33,820 nucleotides of DNA from Alphaproteobacteria bacterium (GTDB taxonomy: Bacteria; Pseudomonadota; Alphaproteobacteria; UBA8366; Aestuariispiraceae), in contig JARGPE010000009.1 in assembly GCA_029212835.1 (NCBI GenBank), positions 1 to 33,820 on the forward strand, written 5' to 3'. Under the pieces are notes generated by a model, which saw nothing but the letters and a program-made list of their open reading frames with translations, searched no databases and had not been told where the DNA came from. Every line of letters starts with the position of its first letter. Positions within the stretch are counted from its first letter, which is position 1. This document shows, piece after piece, positions 1 through 7,501 of the stretch. Made by a program: the position numbers and the translations under genes.

Positions 1-440
1 AGGATTGCAGTGGCTGTGCTGCCATCCTGATCATAATCCACGACCTCGCTGCTGGTGCGCAATTCGACCAGCGGGTGGTCCTGACAGGCCTTCAGAAAAA
101 CTCCATGCAGATCACCGCGATGGACAACCGCATAAGGATTCTTGAATCGTTTGCGAAAGCCGTCATCTAAGGGGATCTGGCAAATCTGGTCGCCTGTCAT
201 GGCATCCATCAGGCGCAGATTGTCTACATAGACGGCCATGCTGCGGGCGGTATCGCCAACACCCAGATAATCGAAGGCATGAAATGCATTGGGACCCAAC
301 TGAATGCCGGCCCCAATCTCCCCCAATTTAGCGGAGCGTTCCAGCACGAGAGAGGCAATCCCCTTTTGGGCCAGACCACTGGCCAAAGCCAGCCCACCAA
401 TGCCACCCCCAGCGATTAGAATACGGGTTGTTTCGGTCAT
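1..440 (-). CDS. FAD-dependent aromatic monooxygenase, partial (3-hydroxybenzoate 6-hydroxylase-like)
   Basis: The N-terminal 146 codons of a flavoprotein aromatic hydroxylase; the rest lies beyond the left edge. It begins MTETTRILIAGGGIGG, a Rossmann GxGxxG dinucleotide-binding motif at about residues 11-16, followed by an acidic strand end (LVLERS) and the segment GAGIQLGPNA typical of salicylate/3-hydroxybenzoate hydroxylases. The ATG is preceded by a good GGGAGGA Shine-Dalgarno sequence. It lies 36 bases downstream of the isomerase gene on the same strand, so it is probably the third gene of the operon. Family knowledge: such enzymes hydroxylate 3-hydroxybenzoate to gentisate using NAD(P)H and O2. 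The substrate is inferred from the maleylpyruvate isomerase and fumarylpyruvate hydrolase neighbours; salicylate or another hydroxybenzoate is possible. Confidence 0.85.
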   Translation of the reverse strand, partial: MTETTRILIAGGGIGGLALASGLAQKGIASLVLERSAKLGEIGAGIQLGPNAFHAFDYLGVGDTARSMAVYVDNLRLMDAMTGDQICQIPLDDGFRKRFKNPYAVVHRGDLHGVFLKACQDHPLVELRTSSEVVDYDQDGSTATAI

Positions 441-476
441 GCGGCGATCCTCCCAGAACGGGGTTTTGACAAAGAC

Positions 477-1118
477 TTATTCGGCGTCTGGCTGTGCACC
501 CGGTTGGGCGGCAGTAAAGGCTGGATGGTTGTCCATCTCTGTTTGAACGGCACGCAGGCGGGGCATATTGGTCAGATCGACCTTGAAACGCGCAGCAGAG
601 AACAATTGAGGGGCCAGACAGATATCCGCCAGGCTGGGTGCGTCCCCGAAACAGAACCGAGTCTTTGGTTGATCCGCTAAGAGTTGTTCGCAGGCGGTTA
701 GGCCATCCGTCAGCCAGCGGTTGATCCAGGCCAGCACAGCCGCTTCATCCAATTTCAAATCTTGTCGCAGATAGCTCAATACGCGCAGATTTTGCAGGGG
801 ATGAATGTCACAGGCGATAACCTGTGCAAAGGCGCGAACCTTGGCGCGCTGGATCGGGTCGCTAGGCAGGATTGCGGGCTGGGGATGGGTTTCCTCCAGC
901 CATTCCAGGATTGCCATGGATTGAGTCAGGATGGTGCCATCCGTCTCAAGCGCGGGAACCATAGCCTGCGGATTGATTTTGCGGAATTCGTCCGTTTTCT
1001 GTTCGCCGCCATTGCGTGTCAAATGGATCGGGATCATCTCGGGGGACAGGCTTTTTAGATTGAAGGCGATCCTGAGGCGGAAGGCGGCGGAGCTTCGAAA
1101 ATAGCCGTAATATTTCAT
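477..1118 (-). CDS. maiA: Maleylpyruvate/maleylacetoacetate isomerase (zeta-class GST)
   Basis: A 213-residue protein of the usual length for zeta-class glutathione transferases. The N-terminal thioredoxin-like domain (about 1-80) carries the glutathione-site segment FRSSAAFRLRIAFN, where the family normally has SS[CS]xxRxRIAL, and the QSMAILEWLE motif. The helical C-terminal domain has IACDIHPLQNLRVL and the typical APSLADICLAPQL. The family catalyses glutathione-dependent cis-trans isomerisation of maleylpyruvate or maleylacetoacetate to the fumaryl form. Its ATG overlaps the stop of the upstream hydrolase gene by 4 bases (ATGA), which implies translational coupling. The short fumarylpyruvate-hydrolase-type partner and the hydroxybenzoate hydroxylase favour the gentisate (maleylpyruvate, NagL-like) role over homogentisate. 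The motif's usual second cysteine/serine is Ala here; the first two serines remain. Confidence 0.88.
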   Translation of the reverse strand: MKYYGYFRSSAAFRLRIAFNLKSLSPEMIPIHLTRNGGEQKTDEFRKINPQAMVPALETDGTILTQSMAILEWLEETHPQPAILPSDPIQRAKVRAFAQVIACDIHPLQNLRVLSYLRQDLKLDEAAVLAWINRWLTDGLTACEQLLADQPKTRFCFGDAPSLADICLAPQLFSAARFKVDLTNMPRLRAVQTEMDNHPAFTAAQPGAQPDAE

Positions 1119-1813
1119 TCGGGCTCTCCAATGGTCAGATCGACGGGCTGTAGGCCTTCCACCACACCATGAATCTTGTCGCCGGGCACAACGGGTCCAA
1201 CGCCCGCAGGGGTGCCAGTATATATCAGATCCCCAGGCACCAGATGATAGTATTTCGACAAATCCGCGATCAGTTCGGGAACCGAATGGATCAGGTCACC
1301 CAAGGTCGCTTCTTGCTTGGTGTCCCCATTCACGGACAGCATGATGCCCTGTGGTGCCAGATCAGCGACGTAATCTGCGGCCTTTGTCATTGGCGCGATA
1401 ATGGCTGATTGCTCAAAGGCTTTCCCTAGATCCCAAGGGCGCTGTTTTGCCCGTGCAGCCAGTTGCAGGTCGCGGCGGGTCATATCCAGTCCGGCGGCAT
1501 AGCCATAGATTGCCTTGGACGCATCTGCGACGCTGACCCGAAAGGCTGGTGCACCAATCGCGACAACCAATTCCATCTCATAGTGATAATTCTCCGTCCC
1601 TGGCGGGTAGGGAATGGTCGCACCAGACAGGACGATGGCAGAGGAGGGTTTGACGAAATAGAACGGGGCCTCTCGGTCTACTTCAACACCCATTTCTGCG
1701 GCATGGGCGGCATAATTACGCCCAACGCAAAAGATGCGCCCAACAGGATATTCTGCGGTTTCATTTTCAACGGGGACTGTAAATTCGTTCTGGATGGTAA
1801 ACAAAAGGCTCAC
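1115..1813 (-). CDS. Fumarylpyruvate hydrolase (FAH family)
   Basis: A 232-residue fumarylacetoacetate-hydrolase-family protein, the short single-domain form typical of fumarylpyruvate hydrolases (NagK type). Visible motifs: GRIFCVGRNYAAHAAEMG at the N terminus, the metal-binding HYEMELVVAIG (about residues 76-86), GYAAGLDMTRRDLQ, and YTGTPAGVGPVVPGD near the C terminus. It is predicted to hydrolyse fumarylpyruvate to fumarate and pyruvate, the last step of the gentisate pathway, in the cytoplasm with Mg2+ or Mn2+. The start is a GTG with an AGGAG Shine-Dalgarno eight bases upstream. It is the first gene of the minus-strand operon, divergent from the MarR gene. The exact substrate within the FAH family is inferred from context. 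Confidence 0.88.
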   Translation of the reverse strand: MSLLFTIQNEFTVPVENETAEYPVGRIFCVGRNYAAHAAEMGVEVDREAPFYFVKPSSAIVLSGATIPYPPGTENYHYEMELVVAIGAPAFRVSVADASKAIYGYAAGLDMTRRDLQLAARAKQRPWDLGKAFEQSAIIAPMTKAADYVADLAPQGIMLSVNGDTKQEATLGDLIHSVPELIADLSKYYHLVPGDLIYTGTPAGVGPVVPGDKIHGVVEGLQPVDLTIGEPE

Positions 1814-1861
1814 AATACGGGCTCCTAGTTGGGTCGGTGCATCTCGACGATCTGAAAATTG

Positions 1862-1892
1862 TAAGTGTACTCTCTAATTTAATAAGTATACT
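1862..1892. promoter_or_regulatory. Tandem operator candidate for the MarR regulator
   Basis: Two near-identical 10-base elements, TAAGTGTACT (1862-1871) and TAAGTATACT (1883-1892), lie exactly 21 bases apart, about two helical turns, in the divergent region between the catabolic operon and marR. Each core is palindromic or nearly so (AGTATACT is a perfect palindrome). The second overlaps a plausible -10 (TATACT, 1887-1892) for marR. MarR regulators of aromatic operons usually bind such palindromes in the divergent promoter and release when the aromatic ligand binds. The assignment to this MarR protein is inferred from position. Confidence 0.55.
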
Positions 1893-1942
1893 GTCAATTG
1901 AGAACTTGCGATGAGTTTGTCTGTTATGGGCCAGGAGTGAGC

Positions 1943-2401
1943 ATGGCTGACATTACCAATATGCCCGGACATCTGATCCGCAGGCTTCACCAGATTTCTC
2001 AATCGGTCTTTGCAGAAATGATCCAATCGGCGGGCATTGACCTGACACCGGTGCAATATGCTGCGTTGAAGACGATTATTAGCAATCCTGGTATTGATCA
2101 GGCGACCTTGGCTGGCGCGATTGCCTATGATCGCGCGACGATTGGGGGTGTCATTGATCGTCTGGAGCGCAAAGGACTTGTCCAACGAACGATGAATGAA
2201 CGGGATAGACGGGCGCGGGAGCTAACGGCCCTGGATGCGGGACGTGATCTTTTAGGCAAGGCGGAACCGGTGGTCGCGGAAATCCAACTGGCGATGCTGG
2301 ATGGCCTGAATGACGTGGATCGCGCCCAATTGGTAACCCTGTTGGTGAAGGCAACACAGGCAGGCAACCAGCGCAGTCGTGCGCCTTTCATAGACGTCTA
2401 G
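1943..2401 (+). CDS. MarR-family transcriptional regulator
   Basis: A 152-residue winged-helix regulator. The MarR fold is evident: N-terminal dimerisation helix (HLIRRLHQISQSVFAEMIQ), then LTPVQYAALKTIISNPGIDQATLAGAI, the recognition-helix segment YDRATIGGVIDRLERKGLVQR and the wing NERDRRARELTLTxxG-like segment (NERDRRARELTALDAG). The ATG at 1943 is chosen because AGGAG lies just upstream (1933-1937) and the protein then begins MADITNMPGHL, as relatives do; a TTG at 1898 in the same frame would add 15 unrelated residues. It is divergent from the gentisate-type operon and probably represses it and itself through the tandem elements at 1862-1892. The inducer is likely an aromatic acid or its CoA thioester (inference). 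Confidence 0.88.
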   Translation: MADITNMPGHLIRRLHQISQSVFAEMIQSAGIDLTPVQYAALKTIISNPGIDQATLAGAIAYDRATIGGVIDRLERKGLVQRTMNERDRRARELTALDAGRDLLGKAEPVVAEIQLAMLDGLNDVDRAQLVTLLVKATQAGNQRSRAPFIDV

Positions 2402-2414
2402 TCAAAGACGTTCT

Positions 2415-2430
2415 GGGCAAATTTGTGCCC
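2415..2430 (+). terminator. Short hairpin after marR
   Basis: GGGCA and TGCCC arms (2415-2419, 2426-2430) form a 5-bp stem with a 6-base loop, 14 bases after the marR stop. No U-tract follows on the plus strand (an A-run does), so it is at best a weak terminator or an mRNA 3' stabilising hairpin. Confidence 0.25.
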
Positions 2431-2501
2431 TCAAAAAACCAATCAATGTCAGCTCACATTCTGATTTCATTATAAATAAGTGGTAGCACTGTACCTTTTG
2501 G

Positions 2502-2518
2502 ATGTTTAAACTAAACAT
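2502..2518. promoter_or_regulatory. Inverted repeat upstream of the hybrid kinase
   Basis: ATGTTTA-AAC-TAAACAT is a perfect 7-base inverted repeat with a 3-base centre. It ends 33 bases before the likely ATG of the histidine kinase and lies about 25 bases downstream of an AT-rich TATAAA (2471-2476) that could be a -10. It may be an operator or a leader hairpin. No regulator is identifiable. Confidence 0.35.
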
Positions 2519-2551
2519 TTCTTGGGGCACATTTTATCAGAAAAAATTACT

Positions 2552-5500
2552 ATGAAACTCAATAGAAGTTTGAGCAGTCGCCCAATCCTACTGTCACTTG
2601 GCGCATTGATTTTAATCGCGGGCGGGCTGATATCTTACTTTGCTTATCAGTATGAAAAAGAAAGCCTTTTTAAACAGGCCTCGAAAGAGCTCCATGTTTC
2701 TTCCAATGCTTTTGTCCGGGCATTGAATGCTGTTTTCGAACCTGCTCTGGTTCTGTCGCGAACGATCATTGATTCCGGAATTTGGCGAGAGGACCCGGCG
2801 GATAATGCTGAGACCTTCTTTGGCATTGCGACCGGTCCCGTGCGTCAGTTTGAGCATCTGAATGGGGCATTTATCGGATTTCCGGATGGGCGGTTCTTTC
2901 ATATCCAGAATTTGACCCTAACGGGTTCCCGAAACATGCAAAGAATAACAATTCATCGACGGGTGATCGACGAACCAGATACCCTCCCTCAAGGGCATTG
3001 GGAAAAATACAATTCTCTGAGCCGTCAGTGGTCTATCGATAGCACGAAAAGCGAACCATACGACCCTCGTACCCGCCCCTGGTACACTGCTGCCCTGCAG
3101 CAGAAGGGGCCCGTCTGGACACAAGCCTATATGTTCGCTTCCAGTGGTCAGATCGGCGTTACTTATGCGCAGCCGATATATGATGATGCTAGAGCGCTAT
3201 GGGCAGTATTGGGGATTGATCTGTCGTTGAATACATTGTCTCGGACAATGTTGCAGACGGCGGATGATTTGGCCGGGATTGGCAATCTTGTCTTTGCGAC
3301 TGACCTTGGCAACAAAATGCTTGGGCACCCTGATTTCGTCAAACAAGCGGAAGAAATGAAGCGGGACACAGATGCCTTTTTTGCCCGATATAGTGTGCCC
3401 AGCAGCTTTGAGAGCACCGTGCAACGCGCGGTTCAGGATCCAGGTGAAATCGTCCCGCTGACGATGGACAAGCGATCTTTTATCGCGATCAAGGCTGTTC
3501 TGGATCCTGCTAAGGCAATGCCCTTGAATATTTTCATCGCGCGGGATCTCGATGTGATCTTAGCAGAGGCGGAAGCCGGAATGCAGCGCAACGTTATCCT
3601 GTTGTTCAGTGCCATTCTAATCTTTGGCATTGTCGGTCTGTATGCCGTGAAGTTGCGGGTTGAGGTTATCGCCCGTGAAAGAGCGGAGGCAGAATTGATC
3701 GATGCGAAGGAAATGGCGGAGGCCGCGACTAAGGCGAAATCCACGTTCCTGGCGACCATGAGCCATGAAATTCGAACGCCCATGAACGGTGTCGTCGCTA
3801 TGGCAGAGCTGTTGACATTGACCCGCCTGGATACTGATCAGCGGCGTATGGCGGGTATTATCAACAACTCTGCAATGGCCTTGTTAACAATCATCAATGA
3901 CATTCTGGATTTTTCCAAGATTGAGGCTGGAAAGATTGAGATTGAAGAAATCTCCTTCTCGTTAGCGGAGGTGGTTGATGGATGCGCGGAATTACTGGCA
4001 CCGAGGGCGGATGAAAGAGGGCTCACTTTTGCAGTGGAAATTGACCCCAGTCTTGTGGACCGGCGTTTCGGAGACCCAACGCGCATTCGCCAGGTTTTAC
4101 TGAATTTAGGTGGAAATGCGGTCAAATTTACTGAAGCAGGATCAGTAGAGATCGTGGTGACCGCACTGGCAGATCGGCCGGACGGTTCCATGGGCGATTG
4201 GTTGCGGTTTGCGGTGCATGACACCGGGATAGGCTTAACGCCCGAACAGCAGGGCAGGTTATTCCAGCCTTTTGTGCAGGCCGATACGTCGACATCCCGC
4301 AAATTTGGCGGAACGGGACTGGGTCTATCTATTTGTCAGCGCCTTTGCACCCTTATGGGAGGCGACATCTTTGTTACCAGCACGGTTGGAAAGGGATCGA
4401 TTTTTACGTTCGACCTGCCTCTCGCCGCTCAGGGTGACTTTGCGCTCAGATACCCTGACTCTTTATCTGATGCGCGGGTGCGTTTGTACGGGCTGGAAGA
4501 TCGTATCGTTGGCATTATTCGGCGCTATCTCAAAGCCACCGATGTCACAGATGTTGAGGTTGTCACGGGTGAGATTGGTCCCGGTGAGACAGCAGACCTT
4601 TTGATCATGAACGCGGTCCTCCCGATCCCTGCCTTCAAGGGGGCTATTTCGGTAGTTGGCACCCGCAGTGAAATAGCAAATGTGTCCGCCGCTGATCGCA
4701 CGAAGCTGTCCAGCATTTTGACCTATCCGGTTTCTCGTGAACCGCTGTGGCATGCCGTTGCTGTGGCCATGGGGTTAGAAGCAGCGGAGGTTCTTGTCGA
4801 ACGCGAGGACCTAGCCTTTACGCCACCTGATATAGATCGCGCGCGTGAACAGATGGCCTTGATCCTTGTGGCTGAGGATAATCAAACCAACCAAATCGTA
4901 ATCCGTCAGATGTTGAACAAGATGGGGTTTGCCTGTGAATTGGCAGAGAATGGTAAGGTCGCGCTGGATATGCTGCAGCGCCCTGGGTCCGGGTATGGCC
5001 TGTTATTGTCCGATTTCAACATGCCCGTCATGGATGGCTTTGAACTTAGTCGCGCTGTGCGGGATCAGGAGATGGGCACTGAAAGCCGACTGCCCATTTT
5101 AGCCCTGACTGCCGATGTTTTGGCTGGATCGGAGCAAGCCTGTCGTGATGCTGGCATGGATGGGTTTTTCACGAAGCCTATAGATAGTCGTAAATTGGGT
5201 GCCGCTTTGGTGAAGTTTCTACCACAGGCGCTGCCGTTGCGGACCATTGCGGCAAAAGCAGAACCTGTTGCCGAGGACATTTCAGAAACGACAGGTCAAG
5301 ACTGGGATTTGGACATTTTTGATGTGAAGCAGATGGTCGAGGCCTTTGGCGGTCTTGATGCAGATGCAAAAACGTTAATCAGGGATGCAGCCCAGGGCTG
5401 GTATGTCCGAGTGACTGAAGTTGAGACCGCTATTGCGGATGGTGACCAATCGGCCGCGCGTCACGCAGCCCATGCGTTAAAGGGAGCAGCGCTGTCAGTT

Positions 5501-5647
5501 GGTGCAAAGCGTCTGGGACGAATGGCCAGCGACATTCAGGATGCGCTGGACGACGGTGATATGGAAATGGCCAGTATTTTGGTAGAAGTTCTTCCTGATT
5601 GTCTGGAAGAGTTTAATGCGATCCTACCGAAGGTCCTTGCTGTGTAA
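2552..5647 (+). CDS. Membrane hybrid histidine kinase (Cache-HisKA-HATPase-REC-HPt)
   Basis: About 1031 residues from the ATG at 2552 (an in-frame TTG at 2522 would add ten residues; neither has a strong Shine-Dalgarno). Domains: TM1 at about 12-34; a periplasmic Cache-like sensor at about 35-345 with the diagnostic DPRTRPWYTAA segment; TM2 at about 348-367; a short coiled linker; HisKA with phosphoacceptor His405 (FLATMSHEIRTPMNG); HATPase with N box (RIRQVLLNLGGNAVKFT), DTGIG at about 557-561 and GGTGLGLS at about 586-593; a degenerate receiver-like spacer at about 640-740; REC with Asp821 (LLLSDFNMPVMDG) and Lys875 (FFTKP); C-terminal HPt with His974 (HAAHALKGAAL). This allows an internal His-Asp-His relay. 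The Cache ligand is unknown, usually a small metabolite. A REC-only gene follows 16 bases downstream, probably co-transcribed. Confidence 0.93.
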   Translation: MKLNRSLSSRPILLSLGALILIAGGLISYFAYQYEKESLFKQASKELHVSSNAFVRALNAVFEPALVLSRTIIDSGIWREDPADNAETFFGIATGPVRQFEHLNGAFIGFPDGRFFHIQNLTLTGSRNMQRITIHRRVIDEPDTLPQGHWEKYNSLSRQWSIDSTKSEPYDPRTRPWYTAALQQKGPVWTQAYMFASSGQIGVTYAQPIYDDARALWAVLGIDLSLNTLSRTMLQTADDLAGIGNLVFATDLGNKMLGHPDFVKQAEEMKRDTDAFFARYSVPSSFESTVQRAVQDPGEIVPLTMDKRSFIAIKAVLDPAKAMPLNIFIARDLDVILAEAEAGMQRNVILLFSAILIFGIVGLYAVKLRVEVIARERAEAELIDAKEMAEAATKAKSTFLATMSHEIRTPMNGVVAMAELLTLTRLDTDQRRMAGIINNSAMALLTIINDILDFSKIEAGKIEIEEISFSLAEVVDGCAELLAPRADERGLTFAVEIDPSLVDRRFGDPTRIRQVLLNLGGNAVKFTEAGSVEIVVTALADRPDGSMGDWLRFAVHDTGIGLTPEQQGRLFQPFVQADTSTSRKFGGTGLGLSICQRLCTLMGGDIFVTSTVGKGSIFTFDLPLAAQGDFALRYPDSLSDARVRLYGLEDRIVGIIRRYLKATDVTDVEVVTGEIGPGETADLLIMNAVLPIPAFKGAISVVGTRSEIANVSAADRTKLSSILTYPVSREPLWHAVAVAMGLEAAEVLVEREDLAFTPPDIDRAREQMALILVAEDNQTNQIVIRQMLNKMGFACELAENGKVALDMLQRPGSGYGLLLSDFNMPVMDGFELSRAVRDQEMGTESRLPILALTADVLAGSEQACRDAGMDGFFTKPIDSRKLGAALVKFLPQALPLRTIAAKAEPVAEDISETTGQDWDLDIFDVKQMVEAFGGLDADAKTLIRDAAQGWYVRVTEVETAIADGDQSAARHAAHALKGAALSVGAKRLGRMASDIQDALDDGDMEMASILVEVLPDCLEEFNAILPKVLAV

Positions 5648-5663
5648 GAGGGGGAGATGAAAC

Positions 5664-6065
5664 ATGGCAGATACAGTGATCAATTATGAATCTAAACGGA
5701 TATTGGTGATTGAGGATGAAGTCCATATTCGACAGATCATCTGCCGCTTGTTGCGTCAGATCGGTTATCGCTTGATCGATGAGGCGTCGGATGGGTCTGA
5801 AGGCTTTAAGACGCTTCTACGGGTGCAGCCAGATGTCATCTTGTGTGATGTGCATATGGAACCGGTCAATGGCATTGCGTTTCTGCGTAAGTTGCGGGGC
5901 CTTAGCCAACCGAAATATGCGTCCCAACCTGTGATTTTTCTGACCGGTGATCAGGAAAGCACAACAGTTATCGCAGCCAAGGATTTGCGGGTCGATGGGT
6001 ATTTGGTGAAACCTGTTTCACTGAATGCCTTAAAGGATCGGATTGATGCGGTGTTGGTGCGATAG
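5664..6065 (+). CDS. Single-domain response regulator (REC only)
   Basis: A 133-residue stand-alone receiver domain. The acidic pocket is IEDE (Glu17, Asp18), the phosphoacceptor is Asp62 (VILCDVHMEP), the switch Thr is Thr94 (FLTGD) and the conserved Lys is Lys116 (YLVKPVS). There is no output domain, so it probably shuttles phosphoryl groups or acts by protein contact, as CheY or DivK does. The start has a strong GGGGGAG Shine-Dalgarno and sits 16 bases after the hybrid kinase stop, which makes the HPt of that kinase the obvious phosphodonor (inference). Confidence 0.93.
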   Translation: MADTVINYESKRILVIEDEVHIRQIICRLLRQIGYRLIDEASDGSEGFKTLLRVQPDVILCDVHMEPVNGIAFLRKLRGLSQPKYASQPVIFLTGDQESTTVIAAKDLRVDGYLVKPVSLNALKDRIDAVLVR

Positions 6066-6136
6066 ATTTCGGGGTAGCCTTCCGTGTATGAGATTGTAAC
6101 AGCTACACTAAATCATTTTCACGCCTAGTATTAGCG

Positions 6137-6149
6137 CGTATGATATACG
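6137..6149. repeat. Small inverted repeat before the second response regulator
   Basis: CGTAT-GAT-ATACG is a perfect 5-base inverted repeat. The half-site GCGTATG recurs 19 bases downstream (6155-6161). It lies in the 151-base gap between the two REC genes and could be part of a promoter or operator for the second transcript. Function unknown. Confidence 0.25.
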
Positions 6150-6216
6150 AAATAGCGTATGTTTCTGGATAAAGACTAATCAGCACAACAAGAGGTGCAA
6201 AGATTAGCTGGGTCAA

Positions 6217-6747
6217 ATGGGGGTAATCACATTGGCTACAAACTATGATTTCCGGAATCTTCGGGTTCTGGTGGTTGATGACAGCCATTTTATGACACGG
6301 GTCGTTTCAAACATCCTCGAAGCATTAGGGGTTGGATCCGTCTATAGTGCCCATTCTGGGCATGACGGCTTTGACGCCGCCTGCCGATATCGCCCGGATG
6401 TGGTGATTTCTGATTGGGATATGGATGGTGGTGAGGGGCCGGAACTGGTCAATTTGCTGCGCCATCATCCAACCAGTCCGGACCCGTTCGTCAGTGTGAT
6501 CATGTTGACTGGTTTTGCTGAAATGCGCCGAGTCCTTGCCGCACGGGATTTTGGTATTACAGAGTTTTTGTCCAAGCCGGTCTCTGCCAAGGCATTGCAT
6601 GCGCGTCTGGTCTCTTTGGTAGAACGTCCCCGTCCTTTTGTGCGGGTTGCTCGGGACTATTTTGGCCCGGATAGACGGCGCGCCGCGAATGAGGATTATT
6701 ATGGTGCAGACCGGCGGGGGACTGAAGACTTTGCGGATATTGGGTAA
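6217..6747 (+). CDS. Response regulator with REC domain and G-x-DRR tail
   Basis: A 176-residue protein: a REC domain at about 14-135 with acidic pair Asp21-Asp22 (VLVVDDSHFM), phosphoacceptor Asp66 (VVISDWDMDG), Thr98 (MLTG) and Lys120 (FLSKPVS), then a basic tail with two copies of an aromatic-G-x-DRR motif, YFGPDRRR (148-155) and YYGADRRG (161-168). Similar G-P-DRR tails occur on REC-only proteins of alphaproteobacteria; their role is not settled. The given ATG lacks a clear Shine-Dalgarno. A TTG at 6232 has GGGGG eight bases upstream and would start MATNYDF, which may be the true start. There is no DNA-binding domain. It probably takes part in the same relay as the flanking kinase and HPt genes. 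Confidence 0.9.
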   Translation: MGVITLATNYDFRNLRVLVVDDSHFMTRVVSNILEALGVGSVYSAHSGHDGFDAACRYRPDVVISDWDMDGGEGPELVNLLRHHPTSPDPFVSVIMLTGFAEMRRVLAARDFGITEFLSKPVSAKALHARLVSLVERPRPFVRVARDYFGPDRRRAANEDYYGADRRGTEDFADIG

Positions 6748-6779
6748 AAGTGGATGTTATGACCAATAATAAGGATAAC

Positions 6780-7265
6780 ATGAAATCAACCCCGGCCGGT
6801 CGAAAGGCGGAATTTTACACACCCCCTTCATTGGCCAAGAAAGTGCCGACTAAGGGGGGGCCGTCCTTAGAGGATGCATTGCGTCGTGCAGATAAGGCCG
6901 TCGCCGCCGTGGTTCAAGAGTTCGAAGGTATTCTCGGTGAGGAATTGGATGAATTGGACGTCCTTTTATCCAGCTTCAGGGCCTCACAGGATGAAGAAAC
7001 CCTGAACAAATTGTTTCGCCGGGTTCATAACTTGCGGGGACAAGGAACAACACTTGGATTCCCTCTGATTACCCGGATTGGCACCTCATTTTGTGCCTAT
7101 CTGATTGAACGCAATCCAAATCGCCCGGTAAACCCTTCGGTGATTGAACAGCATATTCAGGCCTTGCGTATTGTGTTGAAGGAACGCAAGGCACAGGAAG
7201 GCGACGCAATTTCCGTGTCAGTCGCTGCGGCTTTGGAAGATGTTGTGCGGCGCGAATTGTCCTGA
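6780..7265 (+). CDS. Stand-alone HPt phosphotransfer protein
   Basis: About 161 residues, mostly helical. The segment LFRRVHNLRGQGTTLGFPLI matches the HPt signature (xxHxLKGxxxxxG), giving His83 as the probable phosphorylated histidine from this start. The N-terminal 30 residues are basic and Pro-rich, likely disordered. The ATG at 6780 has AAGGA six bases upstream; earlier in-frame starts exist (ATG 6759, GTG 6750) but lack good sites. It follows the REC protein gene by about 30 bases. A free HPt beside a hybrid kinase that already has an HPt suggests a branched relay. Assignment rests on the motif and context; a search against the HPt profile would confirm it. Confidence 0.75.
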   Translation: MKSTPAGRKAEFYTPPSLAKKVPTKGGPSLEDALRRADKAVAAVVQEFEGILGEELDELDVLLSSFRASQDEETLNKLFRRVHNLRGQGTTLGFPLITRIGTSFCAYLIERNPNRPVNPSVIEQHIQALRIVLKERKAQEGDAISVSVAAALEDVVRRELS

Positions 7266-7309
7266 CACGTCATTAATCAATTTTTCAGAATGATATGAAA
7301 AACTGCATG

Positions 7310-7329
7310 AACGGTAACATTTCACCGTT
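7310..7329. repeat. Hairpin after the HPt gene
   Basis: AACGGT (7310-7315) and ACCGTT (7324-7329) form a 6-bp stem with an 8-base loop, 45 bases after the HPt stop, in the 236-base gap before the glutamate dehydrogenase. No U-tract follows, so it may be a weak terminator or an operator. The rest of this gap shows no ORF with coding character; it should contain the dehydrogenase promoter, which I could not place with confidence. Confidence 0.3.
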
Positions 7330-7501
7330 ATGACCCTGTTTGGGTATCTGCAGCCTGGATTGTGTGATTCGAGACGGGATTTGCGTCTTAGCGCTTTCGG
7401 TCTAAGCTATTGAGAATGAAAACACGTCACTCGCAGGGGTATTGTTAAACTGCCCCGACGACGGCGGACAGTGCGAAACAAAACGATGCGGGGGATATGT
7501 T

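Noticed and set aside
1169-1828. Long plus-strand frames opposite the fumarylpyruvate hydrolase
   Set aside because: Antisense shadows of a gene with strong family motifs; no recognisable protein features.
2415-2430. Strong intrinsic terminator after marR
   Set aside because: The stem is only 5 bp and an A-run rather than a U-tract follows; kept only as a low-confidence hairpin.
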